A DNA stretch of 64,000 nucleotides from Afipia sp. Its GTDB lineage: Bacteria > Pseudomonadota > Alphaproteobacteria > Rhizobiales > Xanthobacteraceae. Under the pieces are notes generated by a model. The model worked only from the letters and a program-made list of their open reading frames with translations. It did not search any database and was not told where the DNA came from. A program made the translations under genes and the position numbers. The first letter of the stretch is position 1; each line of letters begins with the position of its first letter. Where the stretch lies: the NCBI GenBank assembly GCA_017308595.1, contig JAFKER010000015.1, positions 1 to 64,000 of the forward strand. Direction: 5' to 3'. Of this stretch, positions 1-10,900 are shown in pieces.

Positions 1-1434
1 GTCAGGATCAACATCAACACGAGTCAACCCGTGGTCCCGCATGTACTTGATGAGCCGCGATATCCATCCGACCTGATATTCATTCGCCATAACGACATTT
101 ACCAGGACGGAAGGACTTCCAGGTCCGCCGATGAGATGGAGGTTTGGAAACCCCGCAACGCCGATACCCAAGTAGGTGTCGGATCCCTTTGACCAGACAT
201 CCTTGATGGTTTTCCCATCGACGCCATGGATGTCGATAACGGTCAACGCACCCGTTAGCGCATCAAAACCAGAGGCGCAGATAATGACATCGAACTCATG
301 TTCCTTGCCATCAACGACGAGTCCTTTTTCCGAGAACCGTTCGATGGGCGTTTTCTTGACGCCGACAGCCGTGACGTTGGGGCGATTGAATGTCTCGTAG
401 AAATTTGTGCCTACACAGATCCGCTTGGTTCCAAAATAGATGTTGCGCGGCGTCATGATCTCGGCCGTTGCAGGGTCTTTGATAATGTGCGCAATCTTTG
501 CGCGCAGAAAACCGGAAATTTCGTCATTCAGTTCATGATTGGTCAAAATATCGACGAACGCGCGAGGCATCGTCGCCCCACCAAACTGCCATCGCTTCTC
601 AAGAATTTCGCGCCGCTCATTCTCGCTGTATTCGTCACCCTTGCGAAGTCGCGTTGCAAGCATCCCTTCATTCATGAAGACATCACCTGAACCTACGATT
701 TCCGACGTCCGCAGCCGCTCGCGAATTCTTGTCCTGTTTTGCATCCACCATGCCTGATCGGAATCGGTCAGCGGCCGATTGTTGGCGTTGGCATAAAAGT
801 TCGGCGTTCTGACGAATACTGTCAGGTGTTTGGCCTGCTCTGCGACAAGAGGAATGAGTTGGGTTCCGGACGATCCCGTGCCGATAACTCCCACCCTCTT
901 GCCTCTGAAATCCGGCTCTTGCTGAGGCCACTTCGCTGTATGGTAGATTTCTCCCTTGAACTTCTCGCGACCAGGAATGTCAGGCCAGATAGGCTCCGAG
1001 ATGGGGCCCGCCGAGGAAACGAAATGCCGCGCACGATAGACATCGCCGTTCTCGGTATGTAACGTCCAGAACCCGGCCTCTTCGTCGAACGTCGCCTTGA
1101 CTAGGCGGGAGTTGAAGCAAATATCCTTGCGAAGATCGAGCCGATCGCAGACAAAATTTATGTAACGAACGATTTCCGGCTGCGTCGCATAGCGTTCAGT
1201 CCAGCTCCATTCGTCGTCGATGATGGGCGAGAAGGAGTAACAATAAACGAGACTCTCAATATCGCATCGGGCTCCAGGATAGCGATTCCAGTACCACGCG
1301 CCTCCCACCCCGGTCCCGGCCTCGAGCGCAACTACCGTCAATCCCATTTCGCGCAGTTGATGGAGCATATGTATGCCCCCAAAGCCGCCGCCCAGCACCA
1401 GCGCATCAAGAACAATCGGTTCAGAATTTGTCAT
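1..1434 (-). CDS. Baeyer-Villiger / flavin-containing monooxygenase, C-terminus cut by window edge
   Basis: The minus-strand frame is open from the ATG at 1432-1434 to the window edge (478 codons), so the C-terminus lies outside. Near the N-terminus is a Rossmann FAD fingerprint (LGGGFGGIHML) followed by GVGGAWYWNRYPGARCD, typical of class B flavoprotein monooxygenases. The BVMO signature FxGxxxHxxxW is present as FKGEIYHTAKW (about 903-970), directly before the NADPH-binding fingerprint GVIGTGSSGTQ. Family members insert oxygen next to a ketone carbonyl using FAD, NADPH and O2 in the cytoplasm. The substrate (cyclic, aryl or acyclic ketone) cannot be read from the sequence. The family call is secure; the neighbours give no pathway context. 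Confidence 0.93.
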   Translation of the reverse strand, partial: MTNSEPIVLDALVLGGGFGGIHMLHQLREMGLTVVALEAGTGVGGAWYWNRYPGARCDIESLVYCYSFSPIIDDEWSWTERYATQPEIVRYINFVCDRLDLRKDICFNSRLVKATFDEEAGFWTLHTENGDVYRARHFVSSAGPISEPIWPDIPGREKFKGEIYHTAKWPQQEPDFRGKRVGVIGTGSSGTQLIPLVAEQAKHLTVFVRTPNFYANANNRPLTDSDQAWWMQNRTRIRERLRTSEIVGSGDVFMNEGMLATRLRKGDEYSENERREILEKRWQFGGATMPRAFVDILTNHELNDEISGFLRAKIAHIIKDPATAEIMTPRNIYFGTKRICVGTNFYETFNRPNVTAVGVKKTPIERFSEKGLVVDGKEHEFDVIICASGFDALTGALTVIDIHGVDGKTIKDVWSKGSDTYLGIGVAGFPNLHLIGGPGSPSVLVNVVMANEYQVGWISRLIKYMRDHGLTRVDVDPD

Positions 1435-2569
1435 GCTCGTTGTCTACCCTGCGTCATCGTAATTTTGGTCGGCATCAACGCCATTTTGGACCGTCGAATT
1501 AAAATACGTAGCGAAGCGCTCTCGGCTGAACGCCGATGCCCCTCAGTCGCTTATGCAGATAAATCGTCCACCGCAGATCGCGATCCCGGCGATAGTACTG
1601 ACGACGCCGTGGTCCGACAGAAGAAACAAGAGGCGGCACTTTCCAAACCTTTATGGATCTCGCCAAATTCTTCGAAGACTCGGCAAGTGAGCCGCTCACA
1701 TTCCTCCAGGCTTCTTCGGGTACAGCCTCGATACAATTGGACGGACCTTTGATGTCCACCGATACGTCGCGCATTATATCCGTCTCACCACGTGGGCGCA
1801 TCGATGCGATGTGCCTGCTCTAAGGGTGATTTAGCAATCGTTTCATCCCGCACCATCGCGAGAAGCAATTCCTGCATATGACGCCCTCTCAGAAACCTTG
1901 GAGCAACTCGCTCCGGGTTGCCTGCAAATAATATGAGAGAGAGAAATGGTAGAAAACCAACATCGCCTGATTCTGATGTTCAGGAAATCTGATCAGCAGG
2001 CGCGCATTGTAAATGCGCACCGATCCTCTGCGTTGATTGATTGATTTTCTGAGATGTTCCCATATGGATAACCTCGCAAGCAAAACTCTTACAGCTTTTG
2101 CTCCCCCAGCAACGTGGTCAGATATTTTTTCACCTTATTATGTATGTGCTTGGATGATTGCTTGAACTTTGAGGACTTTCGACAACTTGCACGTCAGCGG
2201 CTGCCCCGGAACGACCTTCAACCATATAGATGGCGGCCGATGATGAGATCAGTCAGCGCCGCAACACGCAGAACTTCGAAGAGTGCGATTTCATTCCAAT
2301 GTCTTGCAAGGCGTCAGCGAAGTAGGCATATCCGTGACGGTAATGGGCCAGAAGTTAGCGTTGCCCTTCTACTGCTCACCTACAGCGCGTAGGAGTTTTC
2401 CACGACGGCGAGCGGCGGTTGCGGCAGCTGCAATGCATCGCATGCCTATAAAGAATAAAGATTCCATAACTGCTCATTCCGCGAATCTCGCTCGCGCAGA
2501 AATGAAAAGGCAGCTAAAAGTACAGGAAGTCCTGTCCTTCGGTCTGTATTGCTCACTAGAAGCACCTCC
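1435..2569. other. Gene-poor intergenic stretch
   Basis: About 1.1 kb without a convincing gene. A 100-codon minus-strand frame (1499-1801) and a 64-codon one (1889-2083) are open, but show no recognisable motif, no clear ribosome site and no coupling to neighbours. The first could be a remnant, since similar-length frames run in two registers. The stretch separates the monooxygenase from the first accessory genes. Confidence 0.5.
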
Positions 2570-3277
2570 ATGACCAGAAACGATCCGATACGGAAACCGA
2601 CAACCCTCGCTGAGGCAATCTATATTGTCGAGCAAAGCTACGGTCTTTCAGAGCGTGCGCAAATCGTGGTGCATGTTCGGCGAATGAATTTGAATACCGG
2701 CAAGCACTTTCATCTGGTTGTATTGGAATATAGGTCGCTTCACGACGAGAGCGCTTTTATTCCCCTGCAATCAGGCAATATGTTTCGTGCAATTGAGAAT
2801 TTGACCGGCCAGCGCCGCGAGTATGCTGCTGATTTGTTAGACGGAGGTATGGTGTCAGATGATGCGGTTGTCACGCTGCAAGATGGCACCACGTTACGCG
2901 CGGTGGAGATTGTACCCGCTCGACTTCCATATGAATTCACCCCCTTAGATGAGAAAGTCATCCATGCCGCCATTTCAGTGGCCAAGATTGAAGGCGCCGT
3001 CTATCGATCCTTCCGTCACGGATTGCCTGAGGAGGATGCCAAGCGGATTATTGATGTTGGGGGCAAGTCTGTTGAATTCGGCAAGTTCGTGAGCGGATTA
3101 AAGTTCATCGACTTCGGTAAACTGGCTCAGATTGAGATACAGCCCCTCTTACTCCTGAATATCAAAGGAGAATTTGAGATGCTGTTTCCGGATGAAAAAT
3201 CTCCGTCTGAACAGAAGATTTCGGACACGCTAGCATTGTCGGGATTTTGGAAGCCAAAACGCAGACCGAAATCTTGA
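2570..3277 (+). CDS. Hypothetical protein, 235 aa
   Basis: I do not recognise this protein. It is soluble, with no signal peptide or membrane segment and a mixed charged composition (KHFHLVVLEYRSLHDES, then an acidic middle part and a basic C-terminus KPKRRPKS). The frame could extend upstream to a TTG at 2549, but the ATG at 2570 is the more natural start. Base composition is lower in G+C than in the metal-resistance region, which suggests accessory DNA. It sits alone on the plus strand before the phage-type methyltransferase cassette. That a protein is made is inferred only from the long clean frame. Confidence 0.6.
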   Translation: MTRNDPIRKPTTLAEAIYIVEQSYGLSERAQIVVHVRRMNLNTGKHFHLVVLEYRSLHDESAFIPLQSGNMFRAIENLTGQRREYAADLLDGGMVSDDAVVTLQDGTTLRAVEIVPARLPYEFTPLDEKVIHAAISVAKIEGAVYRSFRHGLPEEDAKRIIDVGGKSVEFGKFVSGLKFIDFGKLAQIEIQPLLLLNIKGEFEMLFPDEKSPSEQKISDTLALSGFWKPKRRPKS

Positions 3278-3373
3278 CTTCAATGCACACCGCTTTTCAG
3301 CCACATTTCAACTTGGATGAGCTTAGTGACGCGGCGCAAATGATGTGAATATTGGTGGCTTCGTTCGTTTTGA

Positions 3374-4714
3374 ATGGAGCTCACTGTGACCCACGACCGC
3401 ATCGTCATGACGCTTGTACGCTCATTGCGAGCGCCCAAACGCAAGACAAGAACGCACTCCAAGAAGCAAATTCGGCAGATCGTAAACCTAGTCCTTTGTT
3501 ACGGTTGGACCTACCCGATCCTGATCGACGAAGACGGCGTTATCATTTGCGGCTATGGCCGCTATCTCGCCGCGCTCGAGCTCGGTCTGAAGGAAGTACC
3601 GACAATAATCATGTCGGGCCTAAGCGACACCAAGAAGCGCCTCCTCTCCATAGCGGACAACAAGATTTCGGTGAACGCGGGATGGGATTATCCAATTCTT
3701 GCGGCGGAGCTTGGCGAGCTCGCGGTGCTGCTTCCCGAATGTCAGCTCAATATCGAACTATCCGGCTTTGAGGCTGCCGAGATCGACAGCCTGATGAGCG
3801 ATCACCTCGATTCGGAACGTGAGCCTGCAGATGTCGTACCAGAGGTAGAAGCCAAGGCCGTCAGTCAAATTGGCGACTTATGGACGCTGTCAAAACATCG
3901 GCTGCTGTGTGGAGATTCGAGAGAACCCGGGGATGTCAAAAGGCTGATGGGCACCGCCCGCGCCTTCATGGTATTTTCCGATCCGCCTTACAATGTTCGA
4001 GTTAGCTCGGTTCAAGGGCGCGGCAAGATCAAGCACCGTGAGTTTTCTTTCGCATCCGGTGAGATGTCCCGAGCCGAGTTCAAGGAATTCCTTGTCAGCT
4101 GGATGCGCTTAGCGGCTCGCTATTTAGAAGACGGTTCAATCGTCTTCTGCTGCATGGATTGGCGGCACCTTCGTGAGTGCCTTACGGCCGGCGAAGATGC
4201 CTTCACTGAGCTCAAGAATATCATCGCTTGGGTCAAAACCAATGCCGGGCAAGGCAGTTTCTACCGCTCCCAGCATGAGCTGATCCTTGTATTCAAGAAC
4301 GGCACCGGACGCCACCAGAACAATATCGAACTCGGCAAATTTGGCCGCTCCCGATCAAACGTCTGGGAGTACGCTGGCGTCAATACGTTCCGCAAAGACA
4401 GGCTTGCCGAATTGACGGTACATCCGACCGTCAAGCCCGTCGCCCTGGTTGCCGACGCAATGCGGGACTGTTCGCGTCGTGGCGACATCGTGCTCGATCC
4501 TTTCATGGGATCCGGCACGACCATTCTAGCCGCGGAAAAGGTCGGTCGGCGCGGCTACGGCATTGAAATCGACCCGCTCTACGTCGATGTGGCCATCCGA
4601 CGCTGGCAGGAGTTCACCAAACGTGACGCGATTCTGCTGGCCACCGGCCAGACCTTCGACGAGGTGGCCGCCGAGCGGTCCGCCTCCCCTGCTCTCAAGC
4701 GCGTAAGGATTTGA
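3374..4714 (+). CDS. ParB/Srx-domain DNA methyltransferase (beta-class N4/N6)
   Basis: 446 aa. The N-terminal ~120 residues are a ParB/sulfiredoxin-like domain (IICGYGRYLAALELG, then LLSIADNKISVNAGWD). The C-terminal part is a DNA methyltransferase with catalytic DPPY (about residues 203-206) before the SAM-binding DPFMGSGTT (about 375-383). That order marks the beta class, which also holds the CcrM type. Such enzymes methylate adenine-N6 or cytosine-N4; the target is unknown. Possible later starts are GTG 3386 and ATG 3407. The stop overlaps the next start (TGATG), so it forms one operon with the DUF5681 and terminase genes, an orphan phage-type set without capsid or tail genes. Confidence 0.9.
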   Translation: MELTVTHDRIVMTLVRSLRAPKRKTRTHSKKQIRQIVNLVLCYGWTYPILIDEDGVIICGYGRYLAALELGLKEVPTIIMSGLSDTKKRLLSIADNKISVNAGWDYPILAAELGELAVLLPECQLNIELSGFEAAEIDSLMSDHLDSEREPADVVPEVEAKAVSQIGDLWTLSKHRLLCGDSREPGDVKRLMGTARAFMVFSDPPYNVRVSSVQGRGKIKHREFSFASGEMSRAEFKEFLVSWMRLAARYLEDGSIVFCCMDWRHLRECLTAGEDAFTELKNIIAWVKTNAGQGSFYRSQHELILVFKNGTGRHQNNIELGKFGRSRSNVWEYAGVNTFRKDRLAELTVHPTVKPVALVADAMRDCSRRGDIVLDPFMGSGTTILAAEKVGRRGYGIEIDPLYVDVAIRRWQEFTKRDAILLATGQTFDEVAAERSASPALKRVRI

Positions 4715-5151
4715 TGATGGCATCGATACCGAAAGTCAAACGGGTCATCCGGAAACGTGTGCGGCTGGAGTCGAGCGATGACGACGTCGGCTACGGAAAA
4801 CCGCCTCGCTCCCGTCGATTCAAGCCTGGTCAAAGCGGCAATCCGAAAGGCCGCCCGAAGGGAGCCAAAAACCGTGACACTATCCTGCGCGAATTGCTCA
4901 ACAGCAAAATCACAATGCGACGGGATGGCAAGGCTCGCAAGATCACAGTCATGGAGGGCATCTTCCATAAGGTGGTGGAGGACTCTTTAAAGGGCAATAT
5001 CAAGAGCGCAACCTTCCTGTTAAATCAGTTGGCCGCGATTACTTCCGACGGAGGTAACGAGTCCGAGATAAGTCGCGACGACAAGGCAGTGCTCGACGCC
5101 TACCTACGCAATTTCCAATCCTCGCTAGGTGGAAAGGAGAAAGCGCGATGA
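4714..5151 (+). CDS. DUF5681 domain protein
   Basis: 145 aa, very basic. The hallmark FKPGQSGNPKGRPKGAKN lies near residues 30-47 and defines DUF5681, a short domain repeatedly found next to phage terminase genes. The remainder is helical and has no catalytic motif. It starts at ATG 4714 inside the methyltransferase stop and ends inside the start of the terminase gene (ATGA at 5148-5151), so all three should be translationally coupled. A role as DNA-binding partner of the terminase is plausible from position and charge, but is inference. Confidence 0.85.
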   Translation: MMASIPKVKRVIRKRVRLESSDDDVGYGKPPRSRRFKPGQSGNPKGRPKGAKNRDTILRELLNSKITMRRDGKARKITVMEGIFHKVVEDSLKGNIKSATFLLNQLAAITSDGGNESEISRDDKAVLDAYLRNFQSSLGGKEKAR

Positions 5152-6542
5152 ATGATCAAGACCTTCTAGGTTCTATCCTGCGCAGCGACTTTGAGAGCTT
5201 CCTCCACCGTTGCTTTCTGATGCTCAATCCGGGTGCTCAGTACATCCCGAACTGGCACATCAAGGCGATTGCTCACCAGCTCCAGCTTATTCGAGACGGC
5301 AAGGTCAATCGTCTGATCATCAACATGCCACCGCGATACTTAAAGTCGCTCACGGTGTCGGTAATACTCCCGGCTTTCCTGCTCGGACATGATCCACGGA
5401 TGAAGATTTTTGGCGTTAGCTACAGCAACGATCTTTCGGCCAAGCATGCGGCAGATTTTCGGGCAATCGTAAAATCTGATTGGTACCGCAAAGCGTTTCC
5501 GAGCATGCGTGTCGATCGGATCGCCGATTCTGACGTTTTCACCACGAAGCGGGGTTTTCGTCGCTCGACTTCCGTTTCGGCCACACTGACGGGTCTTGGC
5601 GGCGACATGATCATTCTTGACGACCCGCAGAAGCCGGTCGACGCGCAATCAGACACACTGCGTAATTCCCTCAATCAATGGTTCACAAACACTCTGCTGT
5701 CGCGACTCGACAACAAGGCGACCGGCATCATTATTCTGGTGATGCAACGAGTTCACCTTCATGACCTGACAGGGTTCCTCGTTGATAATTCCAAGGACTG
5801 GACCGTACTGAGCTTACCCGCGATCGCCGAGGCCGATGAGACGATTCCGATCGGCGATGACAAGTTTCATAAGCGCCGGGTCGGCGAAGCGCTCCATCCG
5901 CGCTACGAGACCCTCGCCACACTGGAAAAACTCCGCACTGAAATGGGCTCTGCCATTTTTAGTGCCCAGTATCAGCAGTCGCCCGTCCCTGACGGCGGCG
6001 CGATGATCCACCGCGAATGGATCCGATACTATGATCAACCGCCGGAGCGCACATATCGAACCAAAGTCATTCAAAGCTGGGATACTGCAGCAAAAGTCGG
6101 CAGCCAGAATGACTGGTCGGTCTGCACCACGTGGCTTTTGGTTGATAAGCACTTTTATCTGCTGGACGTGACGCGAGGGCGATACGAGTATCCTCAATTG
6201 CGCGCCACGGCGATTGCGCTCGCGCAGCGATACGATCCGCACAAAATACTGGTCGAGGATGCATCAACCGGGATCGCTCTGGCTCAGGAACTTAAACAAA
6301 GCGATATCTACAGCGTGAGACCTGTACCCATCGAGCGGGATAAGCAGGGCCGTCTGTTCGTGCATCAAGCCAAGTTCGAAGCAGGGCTGGTGCTGTTTCC
6401 CCGGATAGCGCCATTCCTTGCTCAGCTCGAAGCCGAGCTTCTCACTTTTCCGCAAGGCAAACACGATGATCAGGTCGATAGCCTCAGCCAAGCACTCTCA
6501 TACAAGGGTGGCTATGATACGACTTTATCTTGGGTAGGGTGA
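5148..6542 (+). CDS. terL: Phage-type terminase large subunit
   Basis: 464 aa. The N-terminal ATPase has a relaxed Walker A (MPPRYLKSLTVSV, about residues 60-72) and Walker B with following acidic pair (DMIILDDP, about 148-155). The C-terminal RNase H-like nuclease shows SWDTAA, VEDASTG and the metal-binding end GKHDDQVDSLSQAL. The length is typical for a complete large terminase, which packages phage DNA into proheads. No portal, capsid, protease or tail gene follows, so this is a stand-alone cassette or prophage relic rather than a working prophage. The final tight overlap with DUF5681 fits a co-translated unit. Confidence 0.92.
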   Translation: MNDQDLLGSILRSDFESFLHRCFLMLNPGAQYIPNWHIKAIAHQLQLIRDGKVNRLIINMPPRYLKSLTVSVILPAFLLGHDPRMKIFGVSYSNDLSAKHAADFRAIVKSDWYRKAFPSMRVDRIADSDVFTTKRGFRRSTSVSATLTGLGGDMIILDDPQKPVDAQSDTLRNSLNQWFTNTLLSRLDNKATGIIILVMQRVHLHDLTGFLVDNSKDWTVLSLPAIAEADETIPIGDDKFHKRRVGEALHPRYETLATLEKLRTEMGSAIFSAQYQQSPVPDGGAMIHREWIRYYDQPPERTYRTKVIQSWDTAAKVGSQNDWSVCTTWLLVDKHFYLLDVTRGRYEYPQLRATAIALAQRYDPHKILVEDASTGIALAQELKQSDIYSVRPVPIERDKQGRLFVHQAKFEAGLVLFPRIAPFLAQLEAELLTFPQGKHDDQVDSLSQALSYKGGYDTTLSWVG

Positions 6543-6695
6543 CTCGCGCCGAAATGGTCAACAGCTCTGTGTCCCGCGTGTCAGATTTCAAAGCTTCGAC
6601 CGTTCGGATCTTCGGCGACCGCTTCAAACAAGCCAGAGTCGAGGAAACAGCTATTAGCTAGCAGCGCGCGCAAAGATATAGCGCCACTGCCGTAA

Positions 6696-7265
6696 TCAAA
6701 GCTTCCGGATTGATGAGAACCGCATCGTAAAGACGGGGCTCTTCATCGAGCCTGCCAAGGTTACGCTCTGTTCGCCCACGCAATCCACGTTCGAGGGAAA
6801 GAACCCTCCTGAAAACCGCACCGTGTCACCGCGTTTCATGGCGGCGAGAGATTTAAAGAACTGCGTATCCGGATCAATCAGGGTCTTATCAGAATAGTCC
6901 GATATAGCGTTGTTCCATGTTGAAACTTGCAAACCCGGCGCAAGTTCAAGCGTGATTACGCCCTTGCCATCGCCATTGGTGGAGAGATGAGCGACTTTGC
7001 CGATCCAACCTGATGCGCTCTGACCGTTCAATGCGCTGCAGATCGCCTGCTGTCTTGTATTGCGGAACCCACCCGCGGCCAGTTCATTGGGAGCCGCGTT
7101 GAATTTGGATCGCGCCTGGGTAATCGCCATTATGAACCGTGTCTGGTCAGATGGCAGAGGTACGCTCGGCACGGGCGGGGCCGCGCTTCGACCACCGCCA
7201 ACCAGAGCTCCGACGACAATGAATCCAAGCGCGCAGCCCAAGGCCGCCTTGATTGCGATATTCAT
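6696..7265 (-). CDS. Hypothetical exported or membrane-anchored protein, 189 aa
   Basis: The N-terminus is a single hydrophobic segment (AALGCALGFIVVGALVGGG, about residues 7-25) that can be a signal anchor or signal peptide. A Pro-rich linker and a soluble domain follow, with a beta-rich C-terminal half (VITLELAPGLQVSTWNN ... GDTVRFSGGFF ... FTMRFSSIRKL) that recalls an OB-type or other small beta-barrel. Two cysteines (CSALNG, VDCVGEQ) could form a disulfide. I do not recognise the family by name. The gene is monocistronic and faces the terminase gene. Confidence 0.7.
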   Translation of the reverse strand: MNIAIKAALGCALGFIVVGALVGGGRSAAPPVPSVPLPSDQTRFIMAITQARSKFNAAPNELAAGGFRNTRQQAICSALNGQSASGWIGKVAHLSTNGDGKGVITLELAPGLQVSTWNNAISDYSDKTLIDPDTQFFKSLAAMKRGDTVRFSGGFFPSNVDCVGEQSVTLAGSMKSPVFTMRFSSIRKL

Positions 7266-7481
7266 GGGACCTTCTCCAAGTTTGCGTTCGACGTCCCTTC
7301 CGCCGCTTTAGGATGGCTCGGCGTGGGTGGCTCAGCACATCGCTTCCCGCCGCGCAGAAGTCCACGGCACCTCCGACTGTCGGGCGCTACTATGGTGAGT
7401 CTCCGTTAATATAATCCTATTTTGGGATAATCCGTTTCTGGGATCAAATTATGCGCCGCCGATTCACGGCTCTGGCGGCGC

Positions 7482-7757
7482 ATGCAAAAGACCCTCAAAT
7501 CTGCGGAATATGCCCGGCTAATCGACCAGCTTGTCGCAGCGCGGAAGGCGGCGGACATCCGCCAGCTAGCCTTGGCCAAGAAGCTCGGCCGCCCGCAATC
7601 CTTTGTCGCCAAATATGAGAACGGCGAGCGCCGCCTTGACATCATCGAGTTCACGGCCATCGCCCGCGCCCTCGGCGCCGATCCCGTGAAGCTGTTTAAG
7701 GATTACGTCGGCGGTAAAGGCTCTCCCAAAGCCGCGTCAAAGCGTTCGGCCAGGTAA
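7482..7757 (+). CDS. XRE-family helix-turn-helix regulator
   Basis: 91 aa. A Cro/C1-type helix-turn-helix covers about residues 12-70 (LVAARKAADIRQLALAKKL, then GRPQSFVAKYENGERRLDIIEF), with a short basic tail. Proteins of this size are stand-alone repressors, often of phages, islands or toxin-antitoxin loci; no toxin partner is adjacent. The 68-bp repeat begins only 19 bp after its stop. Its target is unknown. Confidence 0.88.
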   Translation: MQKTLKSAEYARLIDQLVAARKAADIRQLALAKKLGRPQSFVAKYENGERRLDIIEFTAIARALGADPVKLFKDYVGGKGSPKAASKRSAR

Positions 7758-7776
7758 ACCGGGTAGGTTCGGTGTG

Positions 7777-7844
7777 TTTCCTGATCATTTTATGATCAGG
7801 AACGACTGATATGAGCCACTAGATTGCTGCGTTTCTGCTCGACT
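7777..7844. repeat. 68-bp dispersed repeat, copy 1, with 9-bp palindrome
   Basis: This 68-bp stretch matches 13380-13447 at 64 of 68 positions in the same orientation. It begins with a perfect inverted repeat, CCTGATCAT-TTT-ATGATCAGG (7780-7800), and continues with an almost invariant block, ATGAGCCACTAGATTGCTGC. The hairpin could act as a terminator-like structure for the XRE gene or as a recombination site. The two copies flank the fecI-fecR-receptor module. Confidence 0.85.
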
Positions 7845-7984
7845 GCCATCGCGCCTCTACGGCAATGAAGAATAGCAATGAACTCGATTGTCACCATCGC
7901 TCCAACTAAAACACCTTTCGGCAAATCAATCGCTCATTCAAATTAGGCGTGTGCAAGCTCGCAGATACCCTCATAAAATTTGCA

Positions 7985-10900
7985 TCAAAACCGATAATTC
8001 AGTCCGATCTTGAACGCGTGCATATCCAGACGGTTGGAGGCCTTGCGGCCATTGACCGTGCTATAACTCCCGGGAACTGTAATCATTGGTCCGTAAACCG
8101 GTATGGGCGGACCGCCCCGAGGGTTTGGTCGGTAATCGACGATCTCCTGATATTGATAAGACTGCGTCACGCCAGCTCGCGCTCTGGGAAAGAGAAAATT
8201 GTCCTCGCCGAAATCTGAGTACGAGTACTCGCCCTTTAGCGACCAGTTGTTGAGGAGCGCATATTCGACGCCTCCGCCCGCGGTCCAACCCTGCCGCATG
8301 ACAGAAGTCCGTTCGCTGAATTCTGGTCCGCTCGTGCTCGTTCCGCCGGGCTGGGCCAAAGTGGAAAAATTGGATTGAAACTGCGCTCGCTCCTGGGTTT
8401 CCTTCAGCCAGGCGACACCACCCGTTCCAAAAACAAGTAGCCGGTCGAACGCAAATCCTGCCCGGCCGCGCAATGCCATCATCCAGTCCATGCCGTATTG
8501 CGTGCTGGCCTGCATCCATCCGCCAGCCATGAGCGCCGCGCCACCTTCGATCGCAAGAGATTTCTGCGTTTCGCCATGTTTCAGCCAGGTATGTTCGGCC
8601 TCCATGCCGATCACAAGGCCGCTTGCGAACTGATAGTTGAATCCGACCTGAAGACCCTTGGTGACGTTATTGAGGTCGATATCCGCGGACTCCGACGCCG
8701 CGACGGGGGTGACAGCACCGTTCAAAGCGGTTGTGAATCCGCTGACATGGCCGAGCCCGTATCCAAGATAACCGCCGGCATAAAGACCCGTCCAGTCGCT
8801 TCCGGGCGCACCGTGCGATGCATTCCCCAAATGCACATCGGGTAACACCAGTCTCGCGCCGCCCAGCGTGGTTGTATACGACAGCCGCGCGGTTCGACCG
8901 GGCGACGGCATCCCTAGCGCGGTCATCGCGCCAAAATAGTATTCGTCTGTGATGTTCTCGATGCTGAGATTGAAAACACTGTCGTCCGAAAACTTATAGC
9001 TGGCGAAAGCATCGTAGACCGTATAGCCGGGAGGCGACATCGTGTAGCCGATCTGGCCCCTGCCTCCATTCCAGACGCTTCCAAAGCGGGTCGATGCAAA
9101 GTGCATCCTGCCGCCGATGGTCATGCTCTGATCGAAAAGACGCACGCCCGCGGTGACACTGCCCGATGTGGTCGGCGGGATATAGTTCGTGGCGTAATCG
9201 GCCTGCTGCGGCGTCTGGAGGGGGGCTCCGATGTTCGTTCTAAGACCAGACGGTCCCGAGCACGTGGTCGGAGTCGGACAATATTCGACACGATCATAGT
9301 TCGTGTAGGCGCCTTCTACGAAGGCCACGCCAGCATCGTATCCGCCGGAAACCTCGAACCCGCGATAGTTGGCGCTGTCCATGTTGATCCAGTGATAGAC
9401 ATTCTGGCCGCCCCTCGACGAGCGAAGGCCGCGGAAAATGTAGTCGTCATAATGATTATCGAAGAAAGACAGTTTAGCGCGCAGCTTGTCGCCGGTTGTG
9501 AATACGTCCTTGCGCAGCAGGTTGACGCCGACTTCCTTGTTCTTGGATATCTCGGGGCGCAGATTGGGATTGTTGACCAAAAGGCCTTCGTAGTGCCAGT
9601 GGCTTTCGCGCAAGCTGGGAGGGCGGTAGCCCTCCTTGTATTGTCCATAGAATTGGAGCCCTTCCAGGGGACTCAGCACGATGCCCGCATTGGGGCTGAA
9701 GCGGCTTCCGGACCGTTCAGGATATTTCGCAAGATACCCCCCGCCCTCTGAATCGTAATAATCGAAGCGGCCCCCCGCCGACACAGTCAGCCAATCGACC
9801 GGCTTGAGAGCCGCCTTGCTGAACGTGCCGCTCAACAGCCGCTCGCCTGTCGGGCCGAGTGTCATCCATCCGCCAGCTCCCGTGATCGTTGTGGGATATT
9901 GATCGGCGAACGCACTTTCACGGACGATCTCGGTGCCGTTGTCCCAGACCAATTCACCCAGCGGGGTGGCGAATGTCGATGCATTGCCGATATCGCCGCC
10001 AAGGGTGCGAACACCTCGCAAAGCAGTGTTGAAATCAGTCTTCAGATCGGTGAACCACAGGTTCGCGCGAAAATTGAGGTAGGGATTGTCAGATGGATTA
10101 TGCCGGTATTTGGCCGTGTAAGTATCGACACGGGTTCGCAGAAGCGCAACTTGACCGTAATTATCCAGCAATCCGGATGGCGCGATGTTGAACTCGCTGA
10201 TTTCTCCGTAGATCGATCCGAAATAAAGATAGCTCAGTTCGAGCGATTGCCCATCGCCCCATTTGATCTTGCCCTTTGCCAGAAACGAGTCGGCGTTTTC
10301 CGAGGTGTTGAATGCTTCGCCCCCGGCCGGGACGCGGGCATTGGCGTTATTGCTGTCCCATGTGAAGTCGCCCCTTCTGAAAACAATGCCGGGCGGAACA
10401 TTCGTGCCCACGAAATAGTTGCCTTGCTGGCGTTTCGAATACGCTGCGACGAACTCGTAGTGTTCCTTGATAGATGCAACGGCAACATTTCCCGAAAACA
10501 TATCGCCATTGAGAAAACCCGGGCGTGCCTCGCTGGCCATGTTGATGACCGACGCAGGCGACTGAACCGGAGCGCGGGGCGTCACCGTGTTCGAACCTGT
10601 GCTGGCCTTGAGACGAATGCCCGAGTCGTTGCCTTCCTTGACGATGTCCCTGGCCTCAAGCGTGCGAAAATTGATTGCACCGCCGATGGTGCCGGTGCCT
10701 ACGCCGTCGCTCGGACCTTTGGAAATATCAACGCCGCCGATCATGTCCGGGTCGACGAACACCTCGTCGCGGGTGCCGCTGTAACCGCGGTATGAGCTCG
10801 ATGTTTGCCTCGCGCCATCCACGGTCGTATTGACGCGCCCCATTCCCTGCAATCCACGGATGTTCGGATTGATGGACACGCCCGAGCGGCCTCCCGCCGA

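Noticed and set aside
1499-1801. 100-codon minus-strand frame near the monooxygenase
   Set aside because: No motif, no clear ribosome site, and a competing frame in another register; kept only as a note in the intergenic entry.
3374-6542. Functional prophage
   Set aside because: Only methyltransferase, DUF5681 and large terminase are present; no structural, lysis or integrase genes adjoin them.
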